Of a DNA stretch of 64,000 nt, positions 21,295 to 31,633 are shown piece by piece. The translations under genes were made by a program, and so were the position numbers. The DNA lies in NCBI GenBank assembly GCA_949987705.1, contig OX465281.1, forward strand, positions 171,258,516 through 171,322,515, given 5' to 3'. The notes under the pieces are model-generated. The model was given only the letters and a program-made list of their open reading frames with translations. It searched no databases and was not told the DNA's origin. The DNA is from Thereva unica. Its lineage: Eukaryota; Arthropoda; Insecta; Diptera; Therevidae. Every line of letters starts with the position of its first letter. The first letter of the stretch is position 1.

Positions 21295-21809
21295 TTTTAC
21301 GTTTTTACGGCTTAACGAATTCGTAGGATTAATTAAGGAATTCACTTTTTAATTATCCACACAATAATTTATTTATTACAAACCGAAACACAATATATTT
21401 ACAAACACAATTCTTACAGTTCACTGTAATCACTTTAAATTTAATAACTCGCACTATTAAACTCTATCTATCGCTTTATAGTTCACTTTTAAATCACCAC
21501 CTTTCACTGTTTTCACTTTAGAACACTTTTATCGCCTTTCAAATCAAAACTGACTCTCTCAGCGCCTGCAAGCCGCTTTTATATCCAAGCTCCACCTTTA
21601 TTTAACTTCTGGAACCTTCTCGAGTCCCTTTTCTCGAGCCTAATGGTATGTTCTTTTCTTTTCGTCCAGAAGCTTGAAGTTGTCTTCACTTATCGCGCGT
21701 GCCAATTTTAGTTTAGTACATAAATCATTAGTTCAGACATCAACCAGAGTTGTTACCGACGTTCGTTGATTATGCTTTTTCACAAATAGATGGCGCATAA
21801 ATCATCACA
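21293..21809 (-). repeat. Gypsy D 3' LTR
   Basis: About 517 bp, matching 27350-27775 and 31447-31545 with scattered differences. Its outermost bases, next to (TA)n, have diverged from the other copy. A polypurine-like AAGGAGGGGGCAA (minus strand, 21810-21823) lies directly inside. Confidence 0.9.
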
Positions 21810-21820
21810 TTGCCCCCTCC

Positions 21821-24800
21821 TTAGGACTGTTCGTCCCGAACAGTTGTGCATCCTGGATCCGGCTGATGATATGGGCACAGCCTGTTTATGTGCACAATCT
21901 TCTTCTTGGCTTTGGGTCCTTGTTGAATCCTGTAGACAACATCGTTGATCCGTAGGATTTTATAGGGCCCCTCCCACTGGCACTGAAGTTTCGGAGACTT
22001 GCCTTTTCGTCGTCGAGGGTTGAACAGCCAAACGAGGTCACCTTTCTGGTATCCGCTACAGTTTGCTCGGAGGTCGTACCTAGTTTTCATCCTGTCACTG
22101 GCTATCTTAAGATTCTTCCTTGCAAGCTGATGGATATCTGCGAGTCGATCACGAAGTTCACCTGTATAACCGCCAGTAGACTCGTTGCTTTCAACAGGTG
22201 TCCCAAATTTCAAGTCGCTTGGCAGCCGGATTTGTCTTCCAAAAATCACACTACAAGGGGTTTGTCCTGTAGAATTATGAACCGCTGTCCGATATGCCAT
22301 TAGAAATATAGGGATGTAACTGTCCCAGTCACGCTGGTGCTCGCTAACAACTTTCCTTAGGTGTTCTAGCATTGTCCTGTTGAATCGCTCTACCATTCCA
22401 TCGGACTGGGGATGAAGGGGCGTCGTCCTGGTCTTCTTCACTCCAAGTATCTTACATACTTCTTGAAAAACTTGCGATTCAAAGTTTCTTCCTTGGTCAG
22501 AGTGAAGCTCATGAGGAACACCAAATCTGCAGATCCAATTATTCACTAATTCCTCTGCAACAGTGATTGCTTCCTGATTTGGAATGGCATATGCTTCGGG
22601 CCACTTACTGAAGTAGTCCATGACCACCAAAATGTAACGATTTCCTCGGTCTGACACCGGAAAAGGTCCCGCCACATCAATTGCGATTCTTTCAAATGGG
22701 GCTCCCACGTTGTATTGCTGCATTTCTCCTTTTGTTCTTACCCGAAGGCCCTTGCTGCTGGCACAAGTTGTGCATTTACGGCACCAGTCTGCAACATCGT
22801 CTCGCATGTGAAGCCAATAGAATCTATCTCTTTTTTTTGCCATAGTTTTATTGACTCCCAGATGTCCTCCTGATGCGCCGTTATGACACTCCTCGATAAT
22901 ATCCCTTATTCTAACGCGAAGGACTAAAGCTTAGCGCCCAATGATACCGTCAACGCCAGCGACATCCGCCACCGTCAAAAATGTGAAAATAAATTCAAAG
23001 TAATCTCATACAACTTCGCCCAATGGCAACGTCACCATCTCGTGACGAAAAAATAGATTTGATTCTATTTTTGATGGTGGCGGCACAGGAATACTTCCAA
23101 TTTTCCACTGTACGTTCCAATAATTGAATTTGACAACAGGAAAACTTCCAACTTTTTATTGAAATTTCCAAGTATTTCATTTGTCAAAACTTTTTTGTAC
23201 AATGTGTAAATAAAATGATTAAAAACTTTTCTCAAGTTGGTGTTGCAAATTTCTACCGGCTGTGATGGATTCATTGGGCGAACATGTCCGTCATGACGTT
23301 ACTGGAAAATTTTGATGGTGATGTTGACGGTATCATTGGGCGCTATGCTGAATACCTGCATTCGATGAGAGGTACCGTCAGCGGTTTCCCATTTGCGCTT
23401 TAATATTCCTCGTTCAATGTACAAGGAATCCCATTGGGCCCAATAGCTCTTCAGGGTCTCGCTCCTCTCAGCAATGTCCTTCCATTCAGGCTTTTCCTCG
23501 TATTCTTTTCATGTCAGAATTGAAGAAATATCCGGGTCGTCGCGTTGGGCGTCTCGGAGTCCCTGGTCATCCCATCCTGTCGTTGGCTCGACTGTCGTCC
23601 TTTGACACTTTTCCTCGATACGTCCACAATGTTTGCAGTCTGGTACGCATGGTCGCCGGGAGAGTGCATCTGCATTTCCATGGTTTCTTTCCTTTCTATG
23701 GTCTATATTGAAGTCGTAGGACTGAAGTCTCTCTATCCATCTTGCCACTTGTCCTTCAGGGTTTTTGAATTGCATCAGCCATTTTAATGCTGCATGATCC
23801 GTTCAAAGGATGAAGTTTTTCCCATAGAGATACTTGTGGAAGTGTTTAGTTGAGTCCACGATTGCCAATAGTTCCCGTCTTGTGACACAGTAATTCCGCT
23901 CCGATTTTGACAGTGCTGTACTGTAATAAGCTATGACCTTTTCCTGTCCGTCGAAGTTTTGTGATAGCACTGCCCCAATCCCGACATTACTCGCGTCTGT
24001 GTCCAATATGAATCTTTCGCCTGGCTTCGGGTATGTGAGTATTGGTGCTTGGCAAAGTCCTCGTTTTAGTGTGTTGAAACTTTCCTCGCACTTTTCTGTC
24101 CAGATAAATGGTTTTCCTTTTTCTGTCAGTTTATGTAATTCCTTAGTTATGTCGGCAAAATTTCTGACAAAACGCCTATAATAGGTGGCAAGTCCCAAAA
24201 AGCTTCGAAGTTCATGTTTATCCTTCGGTGTGGGCCAATTCTTAACCGCTGTTATTTTCTCAGGATCTGTTTGAACTCCATTGGATGAAACCACATGTCC
24301 GAGATAGTTGACTTGGTCTCTGAACAGTACGCACTTTTTAGGACTGAGTTTCAGTTGGGCAGTTCTCAACTTTTGGAAAACCTCTCGTAGATTGCCCAGA
24401 TGTTCCTCGAAACTTTTTCCAACGACGATGATATCGTCCAAATAAACCAGACAAGTCTTCCATGTCAGTCCTCGCAAGACGCATTCCATCAGTCGTTCGA
24501 ATGTAGCTGGAGCATTACACAGTCCAAACGGCATAACTGTAAACTGCTACAGGCCGTTTCCTACGGAGAAGGCTGTCTTTTCTCGGTCCTCGGGGTGAAT
24601 TTCGACTTGCCAGTAGCCGCTCTTAAGATCCAAGGTAGAAAACCATTGAGCTCCAGAGAGAGTATCCAGAGTGTCATCGATTCGAGGTAGTGGGTAGCTG
24701 TCCTTTTTAGTGATGTCATTTAACCGCCGATAATCCACGCAAAACCTTGTACTGCCATCTTTCTTTCTGACTAAAACCACGGGAGACATCCAAGGGCTTT

Positions 24801-25827
24801 TCGACTCCTCTATAAGGCCTTGTCTTCTCATATCTTCAATCATATTGGCTGCTTCTTCCCGCTTGGCTAGTGGTAGTCTTCTCGGAGGTTGTTTAATTGG
24901 CTGGGCATCTTTGGTATCGATCCTGTGTTGAACGATGTTAGTTTTCCCAAAGTCATCATCTCTCATAGCGAAGATATCACTGAAATCTTCTAATAATTTT
25001 CTTGCCTGGAGATACTGCTTTTGTTCAAGACAACTAGTTGAGAGCACTGCATTTACTGATTTCGTGGCCTTTGGCTTTGGTTTTGGAACCGTTTCGATGT
25101 TAGCGCACTCCACTAATGTAATCTGCTCTGCCGGTTCTCCTTTCCCCAAAACCGTATCCTTCTTCAATCATACTTCTCGTTCGTTAGTATTTACCACTCT
25201 CACGAATACCTCCTTCTTGTCGTCGATGCTCACCAGACATTTTCCAATTGCTATATTTTTGCTTTGTTCCATTTTTTCTGGTTCTATAAGGTAAAATCGG
25301 TAGCTCCCGGGATCACCATCGACTATCGCTCGTAGCAATTTCTCAGCACACGGAGGAAGCACGGTATCTTCACGAACGACGACTTTCAGCTGCGAATAAC
25401 AAGTGGAACCTGTCGCCATTGGGATCTCCTTGTTGTCATATCTCAGTATCTCCTCTCCGATGTCCAGTAGAATTTTATGTGCTTTCATAAAGTCCAGAAT
25501 ACACTCGTCTGTTATATCAGCTACCAGGAACGAATGTGAAAATCCAACGTCAGCAAGAACCACATCCAACATAATTTCCCCGTGTAATCGTACTGGCTCT
25601 CCTGTTGCAGTTTTCAGTCTGTATTGGCGTGCGTCTTTCAGCCATTTATTACCGACCATGTCAGCGCGGATAATAGATTTTGAAGCACCAGTATCTACAG
25701 TTATTGTGCATTTTTCTGCTCCAATCTTCCCATCGATGACCAGGCTGTTGCCACTACGCTGCAGTTGTTTGATGGTGGTGATGATGACACCGGGGGCTTC
25801 GATTTCCCCGACTAACTCCCGCCCCAT
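21821..25827 (-). pseudogene. pol: Gypsy D pol (protease-RT-RNase H-integrase)
   Basis: Protease carries VDTGASKSI (nt ~25690). RT shows FCVDYRRLND and YLDDIIVVG (nt ~24440), RNase H LDTDASNVGIGAVLSQ, and the tether HRKERNHGNADALSRR. Integrase has its zinc domain (ECHNGASGGH...CTTC) and core (AIDVAGPF, HSDQGRNF, DGMVERFNR), then a C-terminal domain ending HINRLCPYH. Breaks: an in-frame stop near 25168 between protease and RT, a stop at 24547-24549 in RT just before QFTVMPFGL, and a MITE insertion at 22934-23343 between RNase H and integrase. The reading frame is otherwise easy to follow. Confidence 0.9.
22934..23343. mobile_element. 410-bp MITE inside Gypsy D pol
   Basis: Ends GCGCCCAATGATACCGTCAA and its reverse complement, flanked by TA on both sides. 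It interrupts the pol frame exactly between the RNase H tail and the integrase zinc domain. Inner sequence shows further inverted phrases (aacgtcaccatc / gatggtgatgttg). No coding capacity. Confidence 0.88.
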
Positions 25828-25878
25828 GGAGTCAGTCTTTATTCGTTTCCCTGCTGCTGTCTGCGGAGAGACACGGAG

Positions 25879-27237
25879 TCATTGTTTTCGGCCTCCCTCT
25901 GGTCGCTTTCCGCATTTTTCACAACAAGTTCCGCCACTCCTATTTTCGGTTGATTCTGTTCTCCTTCGTTTTCTGCAATTCCTTTGCAAATGACCCGGTT
26001 CACTACAGTTCCAGCATCGGAGTCGACCGCGTACTTCCGCTGCATTCATTCTGTTGGATCTCTCTGAGGCGGACTGTACTTCTTGATGCTTGCTTCGCTG
26101 CCTCGTATGCCAGAGCATATGCCAGAACTTCAGCGGTATTCTTCTTTCCGGCTAATCTCGCTGCTTGTTGTAGATCTCGGTCGGCAAAAGAGTTAAGAAA
26201 AGCCTCTCTTGCTACTTCGTTGATGTAGTCTTGGCCGAAACTAGGATAAGCCAGATGTACTAACCTCTCGATATCGGCGCATAGTTGTTGTAAAGTTTCT
26301 CCTGGCTTTTGAAGTCTGTTTCGAAGTTGAAGTCGATAAACCTCTTGCAGGTGCTGATCACCGTAACGCATTTCCAGCGCTTGAACTAAGAACCCGTAGC
26401 TGTTGCGATGTTCCGCTGGTATTGACTGCAATATTTCTGCTGCTGTACCCCTTAGTGACAAAGTTAAGGCCATTGCTTTTTCCTCCTCAGTCCAGAAATT
26501 GCCTGCTGCTTCGAATTGGAGCTTGTAAGTAGGCCATGGGCTTTGCCCGTACAAAGTTGGAGGCTGCAGTTTCCTAACTCCGATGACTTCATGAGATGCC
26601 GTCGCTGGGTGGTGAATCTTCACCCTTTCCAGGTCGGCTCTGACCGATTCTAGTTCCATCTTCAACTTTTCATCATTTCCCTCATGGAATTTTCGAGCTT
26701 CTCCAGATCATTCCTTATATTTTCCTTGATGGAAGATTCGAGACTTTCCAGATCATTCCTTACATTTTCTTTCATGTTATCCAGCTGGCTCCTCTGTTCT
26801 TCCATCGACTCTTTGAGCTCTGCTAACGAGCGTTCATGAGCTATTGCTAACAATTTCTGTTCGTCTTTTAGCGCCATCACTTCAGCCTTGATCTCTGTTG
26901 TTGACCGTTCTTGCGCTTCCTTCATCTCTACTGATGACCGTTCTTGGGCTTCCTTCATCTCAGCTGTCGCTTCTTTCATATCTGCTGATGCGCGTTCTTG
27001 TGCCTCTTTCATCACCATCAATGTCTTAAAGAGTTCTGCCATACTCACTGTCGATTCTTCTGGATCTGCTTCTACCTCGGGTTCAAACATGTAGGCTTCA
27101 GGATCCTTACCTTCGTTTACCACAGCTTCTCGAAGCAGGGCGATTAGGGCATTTTTAGCCCCCACTGTTGACAACGAGCGCTTACTTAATTCTCTTTTCA
27201 ACTCCACAGTGCGCAAATCCACTAACTTTCGACCCAT
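25879..27237 (-). pseudogene. gag: Gypsy D gag with SAP-like N-terminus and zinc knuckle
   Basis: ATG at 27237. Residues ~5-40 (LRTVELKRELSKRSLSTVGA) fit a SAP-type helix-turn-helix, a DNA-binding motif unusual for Gag. A long coiled coil follows with three near copies of MKEAQERS. The frame shifts at ~26663. The next frame (26665-26003) carries the Gag core (PPTLYGQSPWPTYKLQFEA, LRNRLQKPGETLQQL). It shifts again, and the last frame has a CCHC knuckle CWNCSEPGHLQRNC and basic tail. Two frameshifts make this copy non-functional. Confidence 0.85.
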
Positions 27238-27332
27238 TTTATTAATAAGTCCTTATTTCTCACGCACAAAATTTAAATTCCAGTCACAATTGTTATTCAA
27301 GTTCACCTATTTCACTTATCTCTTAATTAATC

Positions 27333-27349
27333 CCACTTCTGACACCAAT
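27333..27349 (-). other. Gypsy D primer-binding site
   Basis: Minus-strand TGGTGTCAGAAGTGGGA starts two bases inside the 5' LTR end (...CGTAACA). Its position and TGG start fit a tRNA primer-binding site. I cannot assign the tRNA with certainty. Confidence 0.6.
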
Positions 27350-27775
27350 TGTTACGTTTTTACGGCTTAACGGATTCGTAGGATTAATTAAGGAATACAC
27401 TTTTTAATTATCCACACAATAATTTTATTTATTACAAACCGAAACACAATTTAACTACAAACACAATTCTTACAGTTCACTATAATCACTTTAAATTTAA
27501 TAACTCGCACTATTAAACTCTATCTATCGCTTTATAGTTCACTTTTAAATCACCACTTTTCACTGTTTTCACTTTAGAACACTTTTATCGCCTTTCAAAT
27601 CAAAACTGACTCTCTCAGCGCCTGCAAGCCGCTTTTATATCCAAGCTCCACCTTTATTTAACTTCTGGAACCTTCTCGAGTCCCTTTTCTCGAGCCTAGT
27701 GGTATGATCTTTTCTTTTCGTCCAGAAGCTTGAAGTTGTCTTCACTTATCGCGCGTGCCAATTTTAGTTTAGTAC
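27350..27775 (-). repeat. Gypsy D 5' LTR, part 1
   Basis: Matches the 3' LTR (21293-21720) closely. It breaks off after GTTTAGTAC, where the TIR element is inserted. Confidence 0.9.
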
Positions 27776-28679
27776 ATTGATTATATACTAAGTAGATATG
27801 GACAAACGCGAGTCAAATTAACTTCAGGTTACGGCACCACGAGCTGGGGGCGCTAATATCGCAGGGTTTTATGCTCCACTATATATGGTTAGTTTCTGAA
27901 ATAAACTTTTCTGGTTTATGTGAAAACCCTTTGCGCATTTGAAAACAAAATCAGAAGCTGCGGCTTTGATTTTAGTGGCTGCGGATCTAAAAATAGATTC
28001 CTATGCGCTTACTCTTGTTGTTTTGTTCGGGAAGGGCAAGGAGGATGAAAAATGATGATGATTTCGTGGGCGATGGGTGAAATTTGACAATGGGGGAATG
28101 AAATGAATGGGCGAGATAATTTTAATGGGAAATTTGGCATCAAGCGTTTTTTATTATGTTGAAAAAATTGAAATGGGTTTTCAAGGATTATTTCATTTTT
28201 TTAACGAATTTTGAATGACAAATTTTTAGATTTTTTTCTTAGGTAATTTAGTTCGTAGAATTTTGAAATTTTTACGAATAATTGTACTACTATTAAGAGA
28301 AATAAAATAATTTTTATTTTTGATTTTATTTATATGCCATGGTCAAGTCCAACCCTTTTTACCGTTAGCACGTTATGTCCTTCAAGTAAGGTTGCAATGT
28401 CTCTTAGTAACTTTAGGTTAGTCTGGATGGTGCGTGAATAGATGTCGATGAACTTTGCGTTTGTTGGTTTGATGATTTGGGCTCAACAACACCGACTGTG
28501 TGTTCTATTTATTAACGAGGGGGCGGTACGTAGTGGGCCGGGAATGGCCGAGTTGGCTAGTTTTGGCAAAAAAAGGTGCGTGTAGGTAAAAGCGATAAAA
28601 GTGAAGGGTTTATAGATGAGCAAAAGTGGGCTATCGCCAATGCACCTTCTTCGTTTTGCACCTTATTCAGCCTAGCTAA

Positions 28680-28905
28680 GCTTGTTTTGAGGTGCCCGGC
28701 CAGATGTACGAGTTATATTCAAGGCGGAATGTAGGACTTGCAGATTGCAGCTGGCTGAAGGAGGGATTTGCATCTCTTGAGGAATCTCGAGCATTGATTA
28801 GCTTGTTTGGCGATTTGGAATGTGATTACTCACTAATAAAATTAATTATAAACTCGAGCAGTTTTATTTCCTTACTTACCGCACATATACTGGTGACCCC
28901 GACAA
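28680..28905 (+). repeat. Possible LTR end with primer-binding site
   Basis: A stretch containing AATAAAA (28838) and ending ...ttaccgcacatata is followed by CTGGTGACCCCGAC at 28890. That 14-mer matches the start of primer-binding sites seen in mag-type insect Gypsy elements. Only this fragment remains. Confidence 0.35.
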
Positions 28906-28958
28906 AAGAGTTATTTTTAACGACTACAAATACCAAAAAGGGAAGAAGCTGTTTAGTA

Positions 28959-29385
28959 CTACAAGAATGTATACCTTAGAAGGAAAACCACTTTGGAAAT
29001 CATTTTTCCCTCTAGTCTGTTTCGGGCTTTGGTAAGTGTTTGTCCCACTTTTGAAAACAGTTGCTCAGATGGAACTGACGTGGCCATTATAATCAAATAG
29101 GTTTTGGCCAATTTTGCAATTCTGCCAATTCTCGTTTTGAGAGTAGGGGGTTTATTTTTAAAAACTTTCAAAGTGGTAAAAATTAAACTAACAATTCCTT
29201 TTCATACGAGTAAAGATATAAAACTGAAAAAAAACGTAAGTGTACAGTAAAATTCTTAAAACGTCGATGTAAAACATCGATGTGCGATAAACATCGTTAG
29301 CTCACCATCGATGGCAAAAACATCGAACATCGAAAGGAAAACATCGATGTTTCGAAAACATCGACCATCGATGCTCATCCCTAGT
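28959..29385 (-). pseudogene. hAT transposase C-terminal fragment
   Basis: The minus-strand frame 29171-28959 carries the hAT dimerisation signature (TYLIIMATSVPSEQLFSKVG, then LTKARNRL). Upstream, sequence ending at 29385 (CTAGGGATGAGCATCGATGG on the minus strand) has the start and repeated ATCGATG phrases typical of hAT ends. The central transposase is deleted and the other end is missing. Confidence 0.75.
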
Positions 29386-29389
29386 TGGA

Positions 29390-29550
29390 GCAGATTGAGA
29401 ACAGATCATTAATGAATATTAGAAAGAGATCAGGTGAGAGTATCGACCCGTGGGGAACGCCGGCCGAGATTCTACGCCATTCAGTACTACCTTAATTGAA
29501 CGGCCAGAAACAGAGCCATCAAACCACGAGATGTAAATTAATTTTACAGT
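29390..29550 (-). pseudogene. Fragment of the CR1/Jockey-type LINE family
   Basis: A minus-strand translation gives SVSGRSIKVVLNGVES and, in a shifted frame, ISAGVPHGSILSPDLFLIF, parallel to the LINE at 14.4 kb (FLSGRSIKVVLDGVKS, FLIFINDLLS). This is a second, older copy of the same family, and it keeps a better PxGS box. Confidence 0.7.
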
Positions 29551-31100
29551 TTTACAGAAGGCGTCGAATGCTCCACCTTTTCCGTTGCGCGTATAACTCT
29601 ACTCTCAAGTTTCTGCAAACATATACATATGTAGTTTTAAAGAGGGGCGGCTTTCTATCCACTCAATCAATTCAGTAATTTTCAAAGTAACAAATTTTAA
29701 TAAAATGATAAGCATTTAAAAAAAAATTTACCTGTAATCCAAAGAAAATACTAAAAATAGATTTTGTAGATTTGGTGTTAAATGGCGGGTCTACACAAAA
29801 GAGGCTTTTGTCCGTCTTACGAATGAAATAGCCGACGGAATGGACAATGTCGACGGAATGTTTATGCGTACATTTCCAGCGGTGATGATATTGAATACCA
29901 TGAAAGTCTTTCAATGTTCTGCTAATTTATACATACTAGAGTTTTCTATTCTAGATTTTTCTTCGTCTGTGCTTTCTAGTACTAGCACCATGCCTTCTCT
30001 TTAAAGCTGTTCGTCCCAAGCATGCTTATAGCTACACAATATGTCTACATCTAGAACTTTATTCTTTAATAATGGCTGTTGTTGCAACCTGAACATCAAG
30101 AACTCCAACTTGTTTGCAATATTTTTGTCATCACAAAACAAGTAAAAATTTGTAATCCCTCGACCAGGTTACTAATTATTATGGGGTTTTATGGCAGGCT
30201 TGTTCCAGTTCAATAAGGATTCCAGATTGGTTTGCTTTTACTAATTTTAAGTGTTTTTACTTCCAATTGCCTTATTTTTTATTAACTTTTAAAATTTGAT
30301 GCTAACAGAAGTAAGCAAGAGGGTTTTATGAAGGGGTGGTGGAGTGGGATACATACATGAGCATAATATACCAAAATACTTAGAATTTTGCGTAATTATT
30401 TACTAAATCACCTAACCTCCACAGGGAAAGGGGTGTAAGGGAGGTTGACCTGAACGCCTTTCATTTGGATTTAGCCGTTGGTCACCGTTTAAAAAATTAT
30501 TCAGAGTTAAATTTTTGAAAAATTACTTTTTCACAAGTAGGTAATTTTATTAAAAATAGCAGTTATTTCAGCAACAACTTTGACTCGGGAATGTTAGCCC
30601 CAAACTCTCTCCCACCCAAACCTTTACCACATTCTTAGAGTAGGGCTCTATCCTTTTGTTGTTGCTTCCAGAGCGAAGGACGATTGGGACTGATAAAACA
30701 AACAATTACTCTTAATACAAACATTTAAAAAATCTTTCCAAATCGAAACTGTTCTTTTTTCATTGATTCGACTACCTCCTTTTAGAACTATGAAGTAGAG
30801 TTTTAAACGAAAATTCAGATTTTTATATTGTTTTATATTATTGTAAATAAATATATTTAAATTTATATTTTGAAATAGTTAAACCAAAGTAATGACTTAA
30901 ATTTTCTCTATAAGCAAAAATCAAATCAATACAAAAACTAAAATTTTTGTACAAAAAAAAACTATTTGGTTTTTCTCAGAATGAAAAAAAAAAAACGCCG
31001 ATTACATTCGCATCAATTCATTAATTTCTTCATTGATAAGTTCACCGACCAAGAAATCTCATTTTTTAGCCCACCCGCCCCCTTCCAAAACAAAACAGAA
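29551..31100. other. Interior of TIR element, no genes recognised
   Basis: AT-rich, non-coding by eye. Contains ggcgggtctacacaaaagag near 29786, which looks like a MITE end, but no partner was found. Confidence 0.4.
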
Positions 31101-31446
31101 GGAATACCCGCACAGGAATCTATTTTTAGATCCGAAACTTTAGGATTTTTTTCTACCATGCGTCAAGGGCTTTGAAATGCTTTTTTAAATTCAGGCGCAA
31201 ACTTTGTTTTTAAATTTCTTCTAAAAAATAACAAAATTTAAAAATGTGCCTATTTTAGGATTATTATGCACTTATAAAGAAATATTATTATTAATATTAT
31301 TAAACTAATGTTGTAAACCCATTTCCATCAATTTGAGAGGTTTACAACAGAAATTCGCAGCTTAAAACTTAAATCAGTGTAACTATCGCCATCTAACAAG
31401 ATAACCTGAAATATGTTTGTCCATATCTACTTACTCTATAATCAAT

Positions 31447-31543
31447 GTTTAGTACATAAATCATTAGTTCAGACATCAACCAGAGTTGTTACCGACAATC
31501 GTTGATTATGCTTTTTCACAAATAGCTGGCGCATACATCATCA

Positions 31544-31545
<2 letters not shown>
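31447..31545 (-). repeat. Gypsy D 5' LTR, part 2
   Basis: Continues exactly from where part 1 stops and matches 21711-21809. It begins with the duplicated GTTTAGTAC and ends catcatcaca before (TA)n. Confidence 0.9.
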
Positions 31546-31594
<49 letters not shown>

Positions 31595-31596
31595 AT

Positions 31597-31629
<33 letters not shown>
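31546..31629. repeat. (TA)n tract 4
   Basis: About 84 bp of TA with one ggataggt interruption, between the Gypsy D 5' LTR and the R1-clade LINE. Confidence 0.95.

Positions 31630-31633
<4 letters not shown>

Larger units (their letters stand above)
27776..31446. mobile_element. 3.67-kb TIR element in the Gypsy D LTR (MULE-like?)
   Basis: GTTTAGTAC occurs on both sides (27767-27775 and 31447-31455), a 9-bp target duplication. The left end ATTGATTATATACTAAGTAG mirrors the right end for about 45 bp. Weaker inverted similarity runs deeper (GGATCTAAAAATAGATTCCT at ~27986 against AGGAATCTATTTTTAGATCC at ~31115). A 9-bp duplication and long degenerate TIRs suggest Mutator-like, but no MULE transposase is seen. 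The interior contains fragments of other elements. Confidence 0.72.
21293..31545 (-). mobile_element. Gypsy D LTR retrotransposon with two nested insertions
   Basis: Minus-strand Ty3/Gypsy element flanked by (TA)n on both sides. The 3' LTR is 21293-21809. The 5' LTR is 27350-27775 plus 31447-31545, split by a 3.67-kb TIR element. Pol is also interrupted by a 410-bp MITE. LTR ends are TGTGATGATG and CGTAACA on the minus strand. Frameshifts and stops in gag and pol show it is inactive. There is no env. Confidence 0.9.

Noticed and set aside
30966..31175. 69-codon ORF near the right end of the TIR element
   Set aside because: It overlaps the inverted arm and an A-run; no protein-like motif.
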